Assembly (NCBI GenBank): GCA_015257125.1
Contig: JABZKU010000018.1
Span: 1 to 44,656, forward strand
Reading direction: 5' to 3'
DNA from: Prevotellaceae bacterium
Lineage (GTDB): Bacteria; Bacteroidota; Bacteroidia; Bacteroidales; Bacteroidaceae
DNA length: 44,656 nt
Part shown: positions 1 through 7,446 of the stretch, piece by piece
Numbering within the stretch: the stretch's first letter is position 1
Layout of the letters: every line of letters begins with the position of its first letter
Notes under the pieces: model-generated
Database searches by the model: none
The model's input: only the letters and a program-made list of their open reading frames with translations
What the model was told of the DNA's origin: nothing
Translations under genes and position numbers: made by a program

Positions 1-155
1 TCGTCGAGCAAGACGGGGCGGGCGAGCGAAAAATGGCCTTTGGAGCGCACCACAGTGTGGGGACGGGGCAGTAAGTGGGTGATTTTTCCCCAACTCGAAC
101 CGACAATGCAGCATAAACAGAGAAGCGAGAGGAGGCGAAGGCGAAGTTGGGGCAT
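1..155 (-). CDS. N-terminus of a secreted protein, possibly GH20 beta-hexosaminidase (cut by window edge)
   Basis: This is the first 51 codons of a minus-strand gene that runs off the left edge. It starts with basic residues, then a Leu/Cys-rich stretch (LLSLLCLCC) typical of a signal or lipoprotein signal peptide. The mature part begins ITHLLPRPHTVV...GHFSLARPVLL. That pattern (leading hydrophobics, P-x-P, then a short 'G-x-F-x-L' strand) resembles the N-terminal non-catalytic domain of GH20 beta-N-acetylhexosaminidases in Bacteroidetes. The family call is an inference from about 28 residues, and no catalytic residue is in view. It lies downstream of dgt on the same strand, beyond a terminator, so it is probably a separate unit. 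Confidence 0.45.
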   Translation of the reverse strand, partial: MPQLRLRLLSLLCLCCIVGSSWGKITHLLPRPHTVVRSKGHFSLARPVLLD

Positions 156-174
156 AAAGTTGGGCTGTGGATAG

Positions 175-217
175 GGAAAAAGGAGAAAAGGGCGCGCCAC
201 CGTGGGGAGGCGCGCCC
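175..217 (-). terminator. Rho-independent terminator of dgt
   Basis: A 9-bp perfect GC-rich stem (GGGCGCGCC at 190-198, pairing with 209-217) has a 10-nt loop. On the minus strand it is followed by a T-rich run (complement of 175-189). It begins 27 bp after the dgt stop codon. Confidence 0.8.
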
Positions 218-243
218 AGAAAATGCGGGAAGCTGCCGGCGAA

Positions 244-1575
244 TCAGACCATCGGGAGCTGCTGGCCGTTGATTTTCCGATAGAGATCGAGGGCAAACAC
301 GTCGGTCATGCCCGAAAGGTAGTCGAGAACGGCCATGAAACGCGTGGAAAGGTCGTCGGATTGGAGTTCATATTGCGACGAAACTTGTTTCAACAGCAGT
401 TGCGAGTATTTTTTCTCGGGACTGATCACCGCTTCGCACATGAGTTCGAGCAGCGTATAGATGATGTGGAAACCCGAAAGTTCGATGTCTACGACTTCTT
501 TCGAGAGATAAATGCGTTTGTGCGCCACCGCTGCGCAGTTTTCGTAGGCCGTTTTGAGACGTTCGGGCAGGTGGCGAATGAGCGAACCCGTGAAGGTGCC
601 GCTCAAAATGGCCGCTTCGTTTTCGACAAATACTTGCACGCAGGCACGTTCGAGGGCGTTGATCACGCACGAACGGAGGAATTTGATCTGATCGCCCGCG
701 TCGGTGTCCTCAGGATAGGAGCGGCGCAGCTGTTCGCGCTCGGTTTCGTCGAAAAAGCCGAGATAAAGTTCGATGGTTTCGGCAGTGGAGAGCAGACGCA
801 GCTTGTGCGCGTCTTCGATATCCATAATCTCGTAACAAATGTCGTCGGCGGCTTCGACGAGATACACCAGCGGATGGCGCGCATAGCGGATGCGATCGCC
901 CTCATTTTCGAGGGCGGGGATACCAAGGGTGTCGAAAATTGTGAGAAAGGTGTCGCGTTCGGGCGTGAAGAAGCCCATTTTCGGCTTATTGCCCGCCAGT
1001 GCGGCCGAAAAGGGGTACTTGACCACCGAAGCGAGGGTGGAATACGTCATGACGAAGCCGCCTTTTCGCCGACCATTGAAGCGATGCGTGAGCAAACGGA
1101 AGGTATTGGCGTTACCGTCGAAGTGGGTGATGTCGTTCCACGTGGATTCGGGGAGGAACTCGCGGTATTGCTGTCCTGCGCCCTCGGAGAAGAAGGAGCA
1201 AATGGCCTCTTCGCCGGAGTGACCGAAGGGAGGATTGCCCATATCGTGCGCCAAACACGCGGCAGACACGATGGCGCTGATGCTTTCGAGGGCGGCGGTG
1301 TCGGCCGCGTTGTGGCGTCCTTCCAAAGCGCGCGCCACATCGGCCCCCAATGAGCGGCCTACGCTCGACACCTCGAGCGAGTGCGTCAGGCGGTTGTGGA
1401 CAAAAATGCTACCCGGGAGGGGAAACACCTGAGTCTTGTTTTGCATGCGCCGAAAGGGCGAGGAAAAGATGAGACGATCGTAGTCGCGTTGGAATTCAGT
1501 GCGCTGTTCTGCAGGATGCTTGTCGCGATCTTCCTTGCCCAAACGGCGCGAAGAGATGAGATTGTGCCAATTCAT
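244..1575 (-). CDS. dgt: Deoxyguanosinetriphosphate triphosphohydrolase (dGTPase)
   Basis: 443-residue HD-domain protein. dGTPases hydrolyse dGTP (or other dNTPs) to the nucleoside and triphosphate in the cytoplasm and help control dNTP pools. It starts MNWHNLISSRRLG, like family members, and carries YDRLIFSSPFRRMQNKTQV and HNRLTHSLEVSSVGR. The HD metal motif is CLAHDMGNPPFGHSGEE (H110, D111, H119 from this start), with H65 in RLTHS and ADDICYEIMDIED further on. An in-frame ATG lies 13 codons upstream at 1614. I chose 1575 because the family starts there and a promoter overlaps the longer version. The gene is divergent from dut, another nucleotide-pool enzyme. Length and motifs look intact. 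Confidence 0.93.
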   Translation of the reverse strand: MNWHNLISSRRLGKEDRDKHPAEQRTEFQRDYDRLIFSSPFRRMQNKTQVFPLPGSIFVHNRLTHSLEVSSVGRSLGADVARALEGRHNAADTAALESISAIVSAACLAHDMGNPPFGHSGEEAICSFFSEGAGQQYREFLPESTWNDITHFDGNANTFRLLTHRFNGRRKGGFVMTYSTLASVVKYPFSAALAGNKPKMGFFTPERDTFLTIFDTLGIPALENEGDRIRYARHPLVYLVEAADDICYEIMDIEDAHKLRLLSTAETIELYLGFFDETEREQLRRSYPEDTDAGDQIKFLRSCVINALERACVQVFVENEAAILSGTFTGSLIRHLPERLKTAYENCAAVAHKRIYLSKEVVDIELSGFHIIYTLLELMCEAVISPEKKYSQLLLKQVSSQYELQSDDLSTRFMAVLDYLSGMTDVFALDLYRKINGQQLPMV

Positions 1576-1580
1576 AGATG

Positions 1581-1610
1581 CAAATGTAGTGGTTTTCAGA
1601 AAAAAGCCAA
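1581..1610 (-). promoter_or_regulatory. Bacteroidetes-type promoter for dgt, nearly leaderless
   Basis: On the minus strand TTG (1608-1610) is followed after 19 bp by TACATTTG (1581-1588), matching the TAnnTTTG -7 box of the Bacteroidetes primary sigma factor. Transcription should start about 5 nt after the box, which is at or within a base or two of the ATG at 1575. The mRNA would then be almost leaderless. Confidence 0.65.
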
Positions 1611-1642
1611 GCACGCAACGGCGCTATCTGCGTATTTTTCTG

Positions 1643-1650
1643 TATTTTTG
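1643..1650 (+). promoter_or_regulatory. Candidate -7 box for the dut operon
   Basis: TATTTTTG matches TAnnTTTG and lies 26 bp before the dut ATG. I see no TTG at the right distance upstream, so the -33 element is weak. The box sits in the 101-bp divergent region shared with dgt. Confidence 0.45.
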
Positions 1651-1676
1651 CTCACCAACCGTTTAGTTTTCCCGTT

Positions 1677-2111
1677 ATGCAAATTCGCATCATCAATCGT
1701 TCGCATCATCCCCTCCCCGTTGCCGCCACACCGTTGAGCGCCGGTTTGGATCTTCGCGCCAATTTGGAGACGCCACTCACGCTGGCACCGGGCGAACGCG
1801 CGCTGGTTCCCACCGGTTTGTCGATCGCTTTGCCCGAAGGTTACGAAGGGCAAGTGCGTCCGCGCTCGGGTTTGGCTTTGCGCCACGGCATAACGGTGCT
1901 CAACTCGCCGGGAACGATCGACGCCGACTACCGCGGAGAGCTGAAAGTGCTGCTCATCAACCACGGACAGGAGCCCTTTGTCGTGCAAGACGGCGAGCGC
2001 GTGGCGCAACTCGTGGTGGCGCGACACGAAACGGTGGACTGGCAGCCCGTTGAAGCGCTCGATGACACAGAACGCGGCGCCGGCGGTTACGGACATTCCG
2101 GAACGAAATGA
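1677..2111 (+). CDS. dut: Deoxyuridine 5'-triphosphate nucleotidohydrolase (dUTPase)
   Basis: 144 residues, the usual length of a trimeric dUTPase, which turns dUTP into dUMP and pyrophosphate to keep uracil out of DNA and feed thymidylate synthesis. The conserved motifs are in order: motif 1 SAGLDLRA, motif 2 RPRSGLALRHG, motif 3 LNSPGTIDADYRGE (with the catalytic Asp), motif 4 GERVAQLVV, and a glycine-rich C-terminal motif 5, ERGAGGYGHSG, which closes over the active site. It overlaps the next gene by 4 bp (ATGA), so the two are probably translationally coupled. It heads a four-gene unit ending at a terminator at 6599. Confidence 0.96.
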   Translation: MQIRIINRSHHPLPVAATPLSAGLDLRANLETPLTLAPGERALVPTGLSIALPEGYEGQVRPRSGLALRHGITVLNSPGTIDADYRGELKVLLINHGQEPFVVQDGERVAQLVVARHETVDWQPVEALDDTERGAGGYGHSGTK

Positions 2112-3964
2112 CAACACGCTTTCTTTTTTTGTTTTTGCGGAGAACGTTCTCCTTATACTTCCTGTGTGCAGTGTGCGCGATGTCGGCAGTGGTCGGCATT
2201 TGTGTCGGCTGTGGCTCACGCTATCCCGACATTACGCCCGAACTGCTCATGGAAGGCACCACGCGTGCCCGAAATCTGCTGAATGTGCGCCAGCGGCGTA
2301 CGTTCGACAGCCTCTATCTTGAAGCACTCCGCCTGAAATACAAGGATTCGACCGCGGCGGCGTTCGATCTGCTCAACTGCGCGTTGGAAATCAACCCCAA
2401 CGACGCCGAAGCCCTCTACCAACAGTCGATGTTGGTACTCGATTCCGACATGGAACCCGACAGTACGCTCGAAGAACGCGCCACGCAGCAATTAGTCCGC
2501 GCCACGCAGCTCGAGCCCTCCAACGAATTTTATCTCCGCACGCTGGCTGCGCATTGGATCTCCCGCGGAAAGTGGGTGCGTGCCGCGCGTTTGTTCGAAA
2601 TGATCACAGCGCGCAACGAAAAGTCCGAAGATCTCGCTTCGTTGGTCTCCATTTATGACTACGCCAACGACCCCGAAGCCGCACTTTACACCCTCGATCG
2701 CTACGAAAAAGTGGCTGAACGTGATCAGTCTACTGTGGGGCAGCGTGTGAAATTCCTCATGGCGCTCGGCAAACACGAACAGGCTTATGAGACCATGCGC
2801 GCTTTTTGCGCAGCACATCCCGACAATTTGAACTATCGCCTCGAAATGGCCGACCTGTATGTGCGCACCGGTCGGCCCGACGAAGGCTACCATATCATTC
2901 AAAACGTGCTCGAAGCGCATCCCGGTCACGGGGGCGCGCTCATTTCGCTCTTGGCTTACTACGAAACCAAGCGCGATCGCGTGCAATTTGAGCGACAGTT
3001 CACCGCCGTGATGCGCTCAACCGAAGTCCTACCGCGGCAGAAAGTGGCCATTTTCGAGAGCATGTCGCGTGCGGTCGAGGCGGGACAATACGACAAATAT
3101 CTCCTCTATCGCCACGGCGTTGAGGCCATTTCACTGCCCGGCGGCTCCTACCCGATGCCGGAAGTGGTGTCTGATTTCGTGCATGCCGCCAAACTGCCGA
3201 AAGACTCCCTCGCCGCGCCGGCACGCGCCCTCCTTGAAGCCGATTCCACCAACCGCGAAGCCCGATGGCAGGTGTTGCGCTCCGCTTTGCTCAACAATCG
3301 TGTCGATGAAGCCGATAGCATCAGTGCCGCCGGCCGACGTTTGCACCCCGAAGACCTCACGTTCTATTATTTCGGTGGCTTGGCGCGCCTCACCATGGGG
3401 CACTCCGCCGAGGCCATTGCCCTCTTCCACGCCGCGTTGCCCCACGTCACGCCCGAAAGCGACAGCACCCTCGTGTCTACCATCTACACCGCGATCGGCG
3501 ATGCCCAACAGGGGCGCGGACATCTCCGAGAAGCCTTTGCCGCCTACGACACCGCGTTGATCTATGACCGCGACAATGTCGAATGTCTCAATAACTATGC
3601 CTATCATTTGGCCGTAGCCGGACAGCGATTGCACGCGGCTTTGCGCATGGCGCAGCGCGCTGTCGAAATTTCCCCTTCCGAAATTTCCTACATCGACACG
3701 TATGCGTGGACGCTCTACCGCAACCGCAAGTACAAAGCCGCGCAGGTGCAGATGGACGAAGTGATCAATGTGATTGAAAACTCCGAAAAACTCACCGCAC
3801 CCGACGCCACCACGGCCGGATACTACGACCGTGCCGGCGACATCTATGCGGCACTCGGCCGCCGCAAGGAAGCGGTCGACTATTGGAAGCGCGCGTTGCA
3901 ATTTTCCGACGACGCCGCGCTCAACAAACGCCTCTATCGCAAACTCAAACATCGCCGCAGCTGA
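2108..3964 (+). CDS. Tetratricopeptide-repeat lipoprotein
   Basis: 618 residues. An N-terminal hydrophobic segment ends in CVGCGS, an imperfect lipobox (Cys rather than Leu at -3; likely lipid-modified C35). The rest is helical repeat with TPR spacing. Clear units are AAFDLLNCALEINPNDAEALYQQ (about 85-107), AAYDTALIYDRDNVECLNNYAYHLAVAGQ and ALRMAQRAVEISPSEISYIDTYAWTLYR near the C-terminus, then AAGYYDRAGDIYAALGRRKEAVDYWKRAL-type repeats. TPR lipoproteins of this kind are scaffolds in the periplasm or at the outer membrane, and no enzyme motif is present. The position between dut and DUF4292/EnvC genes recurs in Bacteroidales as I recall, which suggests an envelope role. The exact partner is unknown. 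Confidence 0.88.
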   Translation: MTTRFLFLFLRRTFSLYFLCAVCAMSAVVGICVGCGSRYPDITPELLMEGTTRARNLLNVRQRRTFDSLYLEALRLKYKDSTAAAFDLLNCALEINPNDAEALYQQSMLVLDSDMEPDSTLEERATQQLVRATQLEPSNEFYLRTLAAHWISRGKWVRAARLFEMITARNEKSEDLASLVSIYDYANDPEAALYTLDRYEKVAERDQSTVGQRVKFLMALGKHEQAYETMRAFCAAHPDNLNYRLEMADLYVRTGRPDEGYHIIQNVLEAHPGHGGALISLLAYYETKRDRVQFERQFTAVMRSTEVLPRQKVAIFESMSRAVEAGQYDKYLLYRHGVEAISLPGGSYPMPEVVSDFVHAAKLPKDSLAAPARALLEADSTNREARWQVLRSALLNNRVDEADSISAAGRRLHPEDLTFYYFGGLARLTMGHSAEAIALFHAALPHVTPESDSTLVSTIYTAIGDAQQGRGHLREAFAAYDTALIYDRDNVECLNNYAYHLAVAGQRLHAALRMAQRAVEISPSEISYIDTYAWTLYRNRKYKAAQVQMDEVINVIENSEKLTAPDATTAGYYDRAGDIYAALGRRKEAVDYWKRALQFSDDAALNKRLYRKLKHRRS

Positions 3965-4075
3965 CGCCTTTTGCCCGTTGGCGCGACGAAAGTCCCCCAT
4001 TTTGTTCCACACAGCGGTGCGAAACGCTCGGCCTCTCCGTCCCTTTTCGCCCCCGTTGTCTCAATTCTGTCTGTG

Positions 4076-4729
4076 ATGAAACAGCTCTTTTTTCTCCTTT
4101 CCCTGCCTTTGCTCGTGCTCTTCACCGCCTGCGGTTCTTTGCGCGGCGGTGACGCTTATCGCCCCGACGAACCGCTGTCGGTGGTAGCCAAGGTTTCGGC
4201 CGATGTCGACTTGTCCGAGTCCAACAAAGGCATCGGCGGCACCTTGCGCATGCGCCGCGATGCCGTTGTCCAGCTTTCGCTCACCAAATTCGGCATCGAA
4301 GGCGCTCGATTGGTGTGCACGCCCGACAGCATTTTCGTCTTCGACCGCATCAACAAGCGCTATCTCCGCGCCACTTATGCCGAACTGCAAGAGGCGTTCC
4401 GGCTCGATCGTCCCTTGACCTTCGCCGTGGTGCAGAGTTTCTTTTGGAACGATCAGCGCAAAAATCGCGAAGAAACCGAACTCACGGTGGCCGATCTCTT
4501 GCACGTCAACCTCAATGTGCGCCGCACCAACACCGTGAATGTGCACGGATACCCCGTGGCGCGCCTCACCCAGCTCCTCGTGCAGGTGCTCGATCGCGAT
4601 TTGCGCCTCAATCTGGCCCTCTCTCAGGTGAAACTCCGCTATGATTGGTCGGCCAACACCCGCATTCCCGACAACTATAAGCCCATGGATTCGAGCGTAT
4701 TGGCTCGTATGATCAAAATGGTCAAATAA
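4076..4729 (+). CDS. DUF4292 family lipoprotein
   Basis: 217 residues from the ATG at 4076. The signal peptide MKQLFFLLSLPLLVLFTAC ends in a lipobox-like FTAC (C19). An in-frame ATG at 3971 would place 35 non-hydrophobic residues in front and bury the signal, so I rejected it. The mature part is beta-rich: SVVAKVSADVDL, then GIGGTLRMRRDAVVQLSLTKFGIEGARLVCTPDSIFVFDRINKRYL. That is the pattern of DUF4292, which has a LolB/LolA-like flavour (a half-barrel that could bind lipid). The fold analogy is inference. It sits 12 bp upstream of the EnvC-like gene and is probably co-transcribed with it. Confidence 0.85.
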   Translation: MKQLFFLLSLPLLVLFTACGSLRGGDAYRPDEPLSVVAKVSADVDLSESNKGIGGTLRMRRDAVVQLSLTKFGIEGARLVCTPDSIFVFDRINKRYLRATYAELQEAFRLDRPLTFAVVQSFFWNDQRKNREETELTVADLLHVNLNVRRTNTVNVHGYPVARLTQLLVQVLDRDLRLNLALSQVKLRYDWSANTRIPDNYKPMDSSVLARMIKMVK

Positions 4730-4741
4730 TTTTTTTCCCCC

Positions 4742-6592
4742 ATGCGTCATTTCTTCCTTTCGTTGCTCGTCTTCTTGCTGTTTTTTGCCTTCGGTGTGCC
4801 GTCTGTCGCGGTGGCTGCGGGGCAAAAGGCCGACGTGGCTCGTCGCAACGGCGACGAACGGAAAAAGAAGACGGAGAAAACCACGTCCAAATCCGCTGCT
4901 TCCGCGCAGAAAAGCACCTCGTCGTCGAAAAATGCCGGACACTCCTCCGGAAAGAGCAGCGAGAAGCACAATAAGTCGGCGAACGACCGCCGCCGCCCCG
5001 AACCTCGCCAAGAGAAGGCGAAGACTACCGCCCCCAACACGGCCGGCATCCGCAAGTTGCAGAGCGAAAAAGCCGATCTGCAGCGAGAGATGAACGAGAA
5101 CTCGCGCAAACTCTCGACCACGCGGCAGAACGTCTCGTCGGGACTCGCCCACTTGCAGACCATCAACGGCCAAATCTCTGACCAACAGCGCGTGGTCAGC
5201 GGCATTCGCCACGACCTCGACACCCTCAACCGCAGCATCGGCCGACACGAGTCGGAGTTGCAAACCCTCGAACGCGAGCTCAACGAATGCCGTCGCCGTT
5301 ATGCGCGCGGCATCGTCTTCATGTATCGCAATCGATTCACACAAAACAAGTTGATGTTCGTCTTCTCGGCGCGCAACTTCCACGAGATGTATCGCCGCAT
5401 ACGCTATGCCCAAGAATATACGCGCTACCAGCGTGCGCAGGGACTGACCATTGCCGAGCGCGAAGCCGTGATTCGCGGCAAACGTGAGCAACTGTCGAGC
5501 GAACGCAACACTAAAAACACGCTTCTTGCCCGAGGGCGCGAGCAACAGACCAAACTCGAGGGACAACAGCGCGAACAACAGCGTGTGGTCGACGACCTGA
5601 GCCGCCAACAGCGCGAGTTGCAGGCCACTATCGCCGCGCAACAGGCACGCCACGCCGCCCTCAACAACCAGATCGATCGCCTCATTCAAGAAGAAATTCG
5701 CAAGGCCGAACAGCGCCGCCGCGAAGAAGAGGCCCGCCGCCAGCGCGCCGAAGAAGAAAGGCGCCGTGCCGAGGAATCCCGTCGCCGTGCGGCCGAAGAA
5801 AAGCGCAAAGCCCTCGAGACTGCCCGTCGTGCCGAAGCCGAGGCGCGTCGCAAAGCCGAGGAAACCAAGCGCAAAGCTGAGGAAGCCCGTCGTCGTGCCG
5901 AAGAAGCCAAACGCAAGGCCGAAGAGGCGCGCCGCAAAGCCGAAGAAGCTCGTAAGCGCGGCGAAGCCAAGGCCGCACAAGAGCGGGCTGCCGCTGCCGC
6001 CAAGGCCGCGCGCGAAGCCCAAGCGCGCGAAGAAGCCCGCGCCAAAGAAGAGGCAGCTCGTGCCAAACGGGCAGACGATCAGAAACATACGGCAGAAAAC
6101 AAGACCCGAACGGCCGAAAAAGCCAAGTCGCAGCCCGAAGTGCACTATGCTTCGCCCAGCGCCGGCGACGACCGCAAACTGGCCGGCAAGTTCTCGGCGA
6201 ACCAAGGCCGATTGCCCGTACCGGTGAGCGGCGCCTACACCGTTTCGAGCCGCTATGGCTCGTACAACGTGTCGGGGCTGCGCGGCGTGACGCTCGACAA
6301 CAAGGGGGTGAACCTCACTTGTGCTTCACCGGCTCAGGCGCGTGCCGTCTACGAAGGTCATGTCACCGCCGTTTTCTCGGTGGGAGGACTCAAGAACGTG
6401 CTCATTCGTCACGGATCGTACATTTCGGTCTATTGCAACCTGGCCAGTGTGTCGGTACAAACGGGACAGCACGTCAAAGCCCGCCAATCGATCGGAACGA
6501 TTGCCCGCGATGCTTCCGGACGCTACACCCTGCATTTCCAACTGCGTCACGAGACGCAAAAACTCAATCCCGAGCGCTGGCTCGGCCGATAA
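4742..6592 (+). CDS. EnvC-like murein hydrolase activator (coiled coil plus degenerate LytM/M23 domain)
   Basis: 616 residues. A signal peptide (about 1-26, ending VAVAAG) is followed by a Lys/Ser-rich linker. A long coiled coil (about 100-430) includes a highly charged stretch at 5695-5985 made of repeated 'R-R-K-A-E-E-A' units. The C-terminal domain (about 490-616) has the M23/LytM fold signature, but the zinc ligands are missing: the first His-x3-Asp site reads GLRGVTLDNKGVNL, YAHL is replaced by YCNL, and HLHFE is replaced by TLHFQL. This is the state of EnvC-type activators, which bind the division machinery through the coiled coil and switch on amidases instead of cutting peptidoglycan. 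It is the last gene of the dut unit, before a strong terminator. Confidence 0.88.
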   Translation: MRHFFLSLLVFLLFFAFGVPSVAVAAGQKADVARRNGDERKKKTEKTTSKSAASAQKSTSSSKNAGHSSGKSSEKHNKSANDRRRPEPRQEKAKTTAPNTAGIRKLQSEKADLQREMNENSRKLSTTRQNVSSGLAHLQTINGQISDQQRVVSGIRHDLDTLNRSIGRHESELQTLERELNECRRRYARGIVFMYRNRFTQNKLMFVFSARNFHEMYRRIRYAQEYTRYQRAQGLTIAEREAVIRGKREQLSSERNTKNTLLARGREQQTKLEGQQREQQRVVDDLSRQQRELQATIAAQQARHAALNNQIDRLIQEEIRKAEQRRREEEARRQRAEEERRRAEESRRRAAEEKRKALETARRAEAEARRKAEETKRKAEEARRRAEEAKRKAEEARRKAEEARKRGEAKAAQERAAAAAKAAREAQAREEARAKEEAARAKRADDQKHTAENKTRTAEKAKSQPEVHYASPSAGDDRKLAGKFSANQGRLPVPVSGAYTVSSRYGSYNVSGLRGVTLDNKGVNLTCASPAQARAVYEGHVTAVFSVGGLKNVLIRHGSYISVYCNLASVSVQTGQHVKARQSIGTIARDASGRYTLHFQLRHETQKLNPERWLGR

Positions 6593-6598
6593 ACGAAC

Positions 6599-6634
6599 AC
6601 GACCGCAGCCCACGCGCTGCGGTCGTTTTTTTTT
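6599..6634 (+). terminator. Terminator of the dut-TPR-DUF4292-EnvC unit
   Basis: An 11-bp perfect stem (ACGACCGCAGC at 6599-6609 with 6616-6626) has a 6-nt loop and runs straight into about ten Ts. It starts 7 bp after the EnvC stop codon. Confidence 0.9.
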
Positions 6635-6833
6635 CGTCTTCGCTCACATAAGGGGCTGCGGGGGGCAAAAGACGGCGGTTGAGTTAAACATAATCCCTTT
6701 CCTTTGTTTTTGCGCGTGTCGTCCATTTGCCGGAAATACGCGCGTTTTGGGCGATTGCCCCGAAAGCCTTTTTCTTTCTGTCGCAGTGCCGCATTGGCGT
6801 GCTCCCTTTTTCTTACAATCACCCATAGCCCTT

Positions 6834-7241
6834 ATGATTTACCTTGCTCCCACGGCAGAGCAGCCCGATGCTCGCTTCTTGGCCAACGCCGGTTGTGTGT
6901 TGCTCACGCACGATCCCGATGCCGAAACCCTCGCCCTTGCGCTCCGCCTGCTGCACCGCGCCGCTGCAGCGCACGACGCGCTGGCCGAGAGTGTGGTGGG
7001 CTGGTGCCATCTCTTCGGCCGGCATTTGCCTCTCGATGAGGTGCTCGCCCTTCGTCACTTGCGGGCGTCGGCGGCGCAGGACTTTCCCGATGGACTCTTC
7101 TGGTATGGGCTGTGCTTGTGCGAAGGTCGCGGCACGGCCGCCGATCCCGTCGCCGGTCGTGCGCTGATCGAACGTGCGGCTGCCGCCGGCCATTACGAGG
7201 CCGCCGAGTGGCTGAGCGAAAGTGCCCAACCGACAAACTAA
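6834..7241 (+). CDS. Small Sel1-repeat (SLR) protein
   Basis: 135 residues from ATG 6834 (MIYLAPTAEQPD). The same frame stays open far upstream, but that part runs through the EnvC 3' end and the terminator. No signal peptide is seen, so it is probably cytoplasmic. Helical pairs have Sel1 spacing: ALRLLHRAAAAHDALAESVVGW, ALRHLRASAAQDFPDGLFWYGLCLCEGRG and ALIERAAAAGHYEAAEWL, i.e. the 'A..W...AA..G...A...LG..Y..G.G' type. Sel1 proteins bind other proteins; nothing here names the partner. It stands alone between two terminators. No clear TAnnTTTG box was found in the 240 bp upstream. Confidence 0.75.
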   Translation: MIYLAPTAEQPDARFLANAGCVLLTHDPDAETLALALRLLHRAAAAHDALAESVVGWCHLFGRHLPLDEVLALRHLRASAAQDFPDGLFWYGLCLCEGRGTAADPVAGRALIERAAAAGHYEAAEWLSESAQPTN

Positions 7242-7260
7242 AACGGACAACTTTTGCGCA

Positions 7261-7301
7261 AAATCCCCCGTGTTTCTCACGAAACACGGGGGATTTTTGT
7301 G
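7261..7301 (+). terminator. Strong terminator after the Sel1 gene
   Basis: A 16-bp perfect stem (7261-7276 with 7281-7296) has a TCAC tetraloop, with AAA before it and TTTTT after it. The symmetric A and T flanks would let it work on both strands. Confidence 0.88.
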
Positions 7302-7362
7302 GCCTGTGGGGCACTGCGATCGGCTTGTGGTGGAGGGCTGAACGCGAGTTGCCGAGGGATAC

Positions 7363-7434
7363 GAAAAAACGGCAGTCGCTCGGGGAGTGACTGCCGTTGT
7401 GAAGGGGCGATGCGCCACTTCCGGAGCGGAAGTG
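7363..7434 (-). terminator. Terminator of the protease/SusCD locus, with a second hairpin just before it
   Basis: A 10-bp stem (7368-7377 with 7389-7398) is followed on the minus strand by TTTTTT (complement of 7364-7369). A second 8-bp perfect hairpin, CACTTCCG-GAG-CGGAAGTG (7416-7434), lies between it and the stop codon at 7447. The second hairpin could protect the 3' end. Confidence 0.8.
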
Positions 7435-7446
7435 CGGCACGGTTGT

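Noticed and set aside
5695..5985. Tandem DNA repeat or CRISPR-like array
   Set aside because: The repetition is coding: Arg-Arg-Lys-Ala-Glu-Glu units of a coiled coil in frame, with no spacers.
4061..6205. 714-codon minus-strand frame rich in Phe, Gly and Leu that looks membrane-like
   Set aside because: It is the complement of the Glu/Lys/Arg/Ala repeats of the EnvC-like coiled coil. GCC/GAA-type codons read backwards give Gly/Phe.
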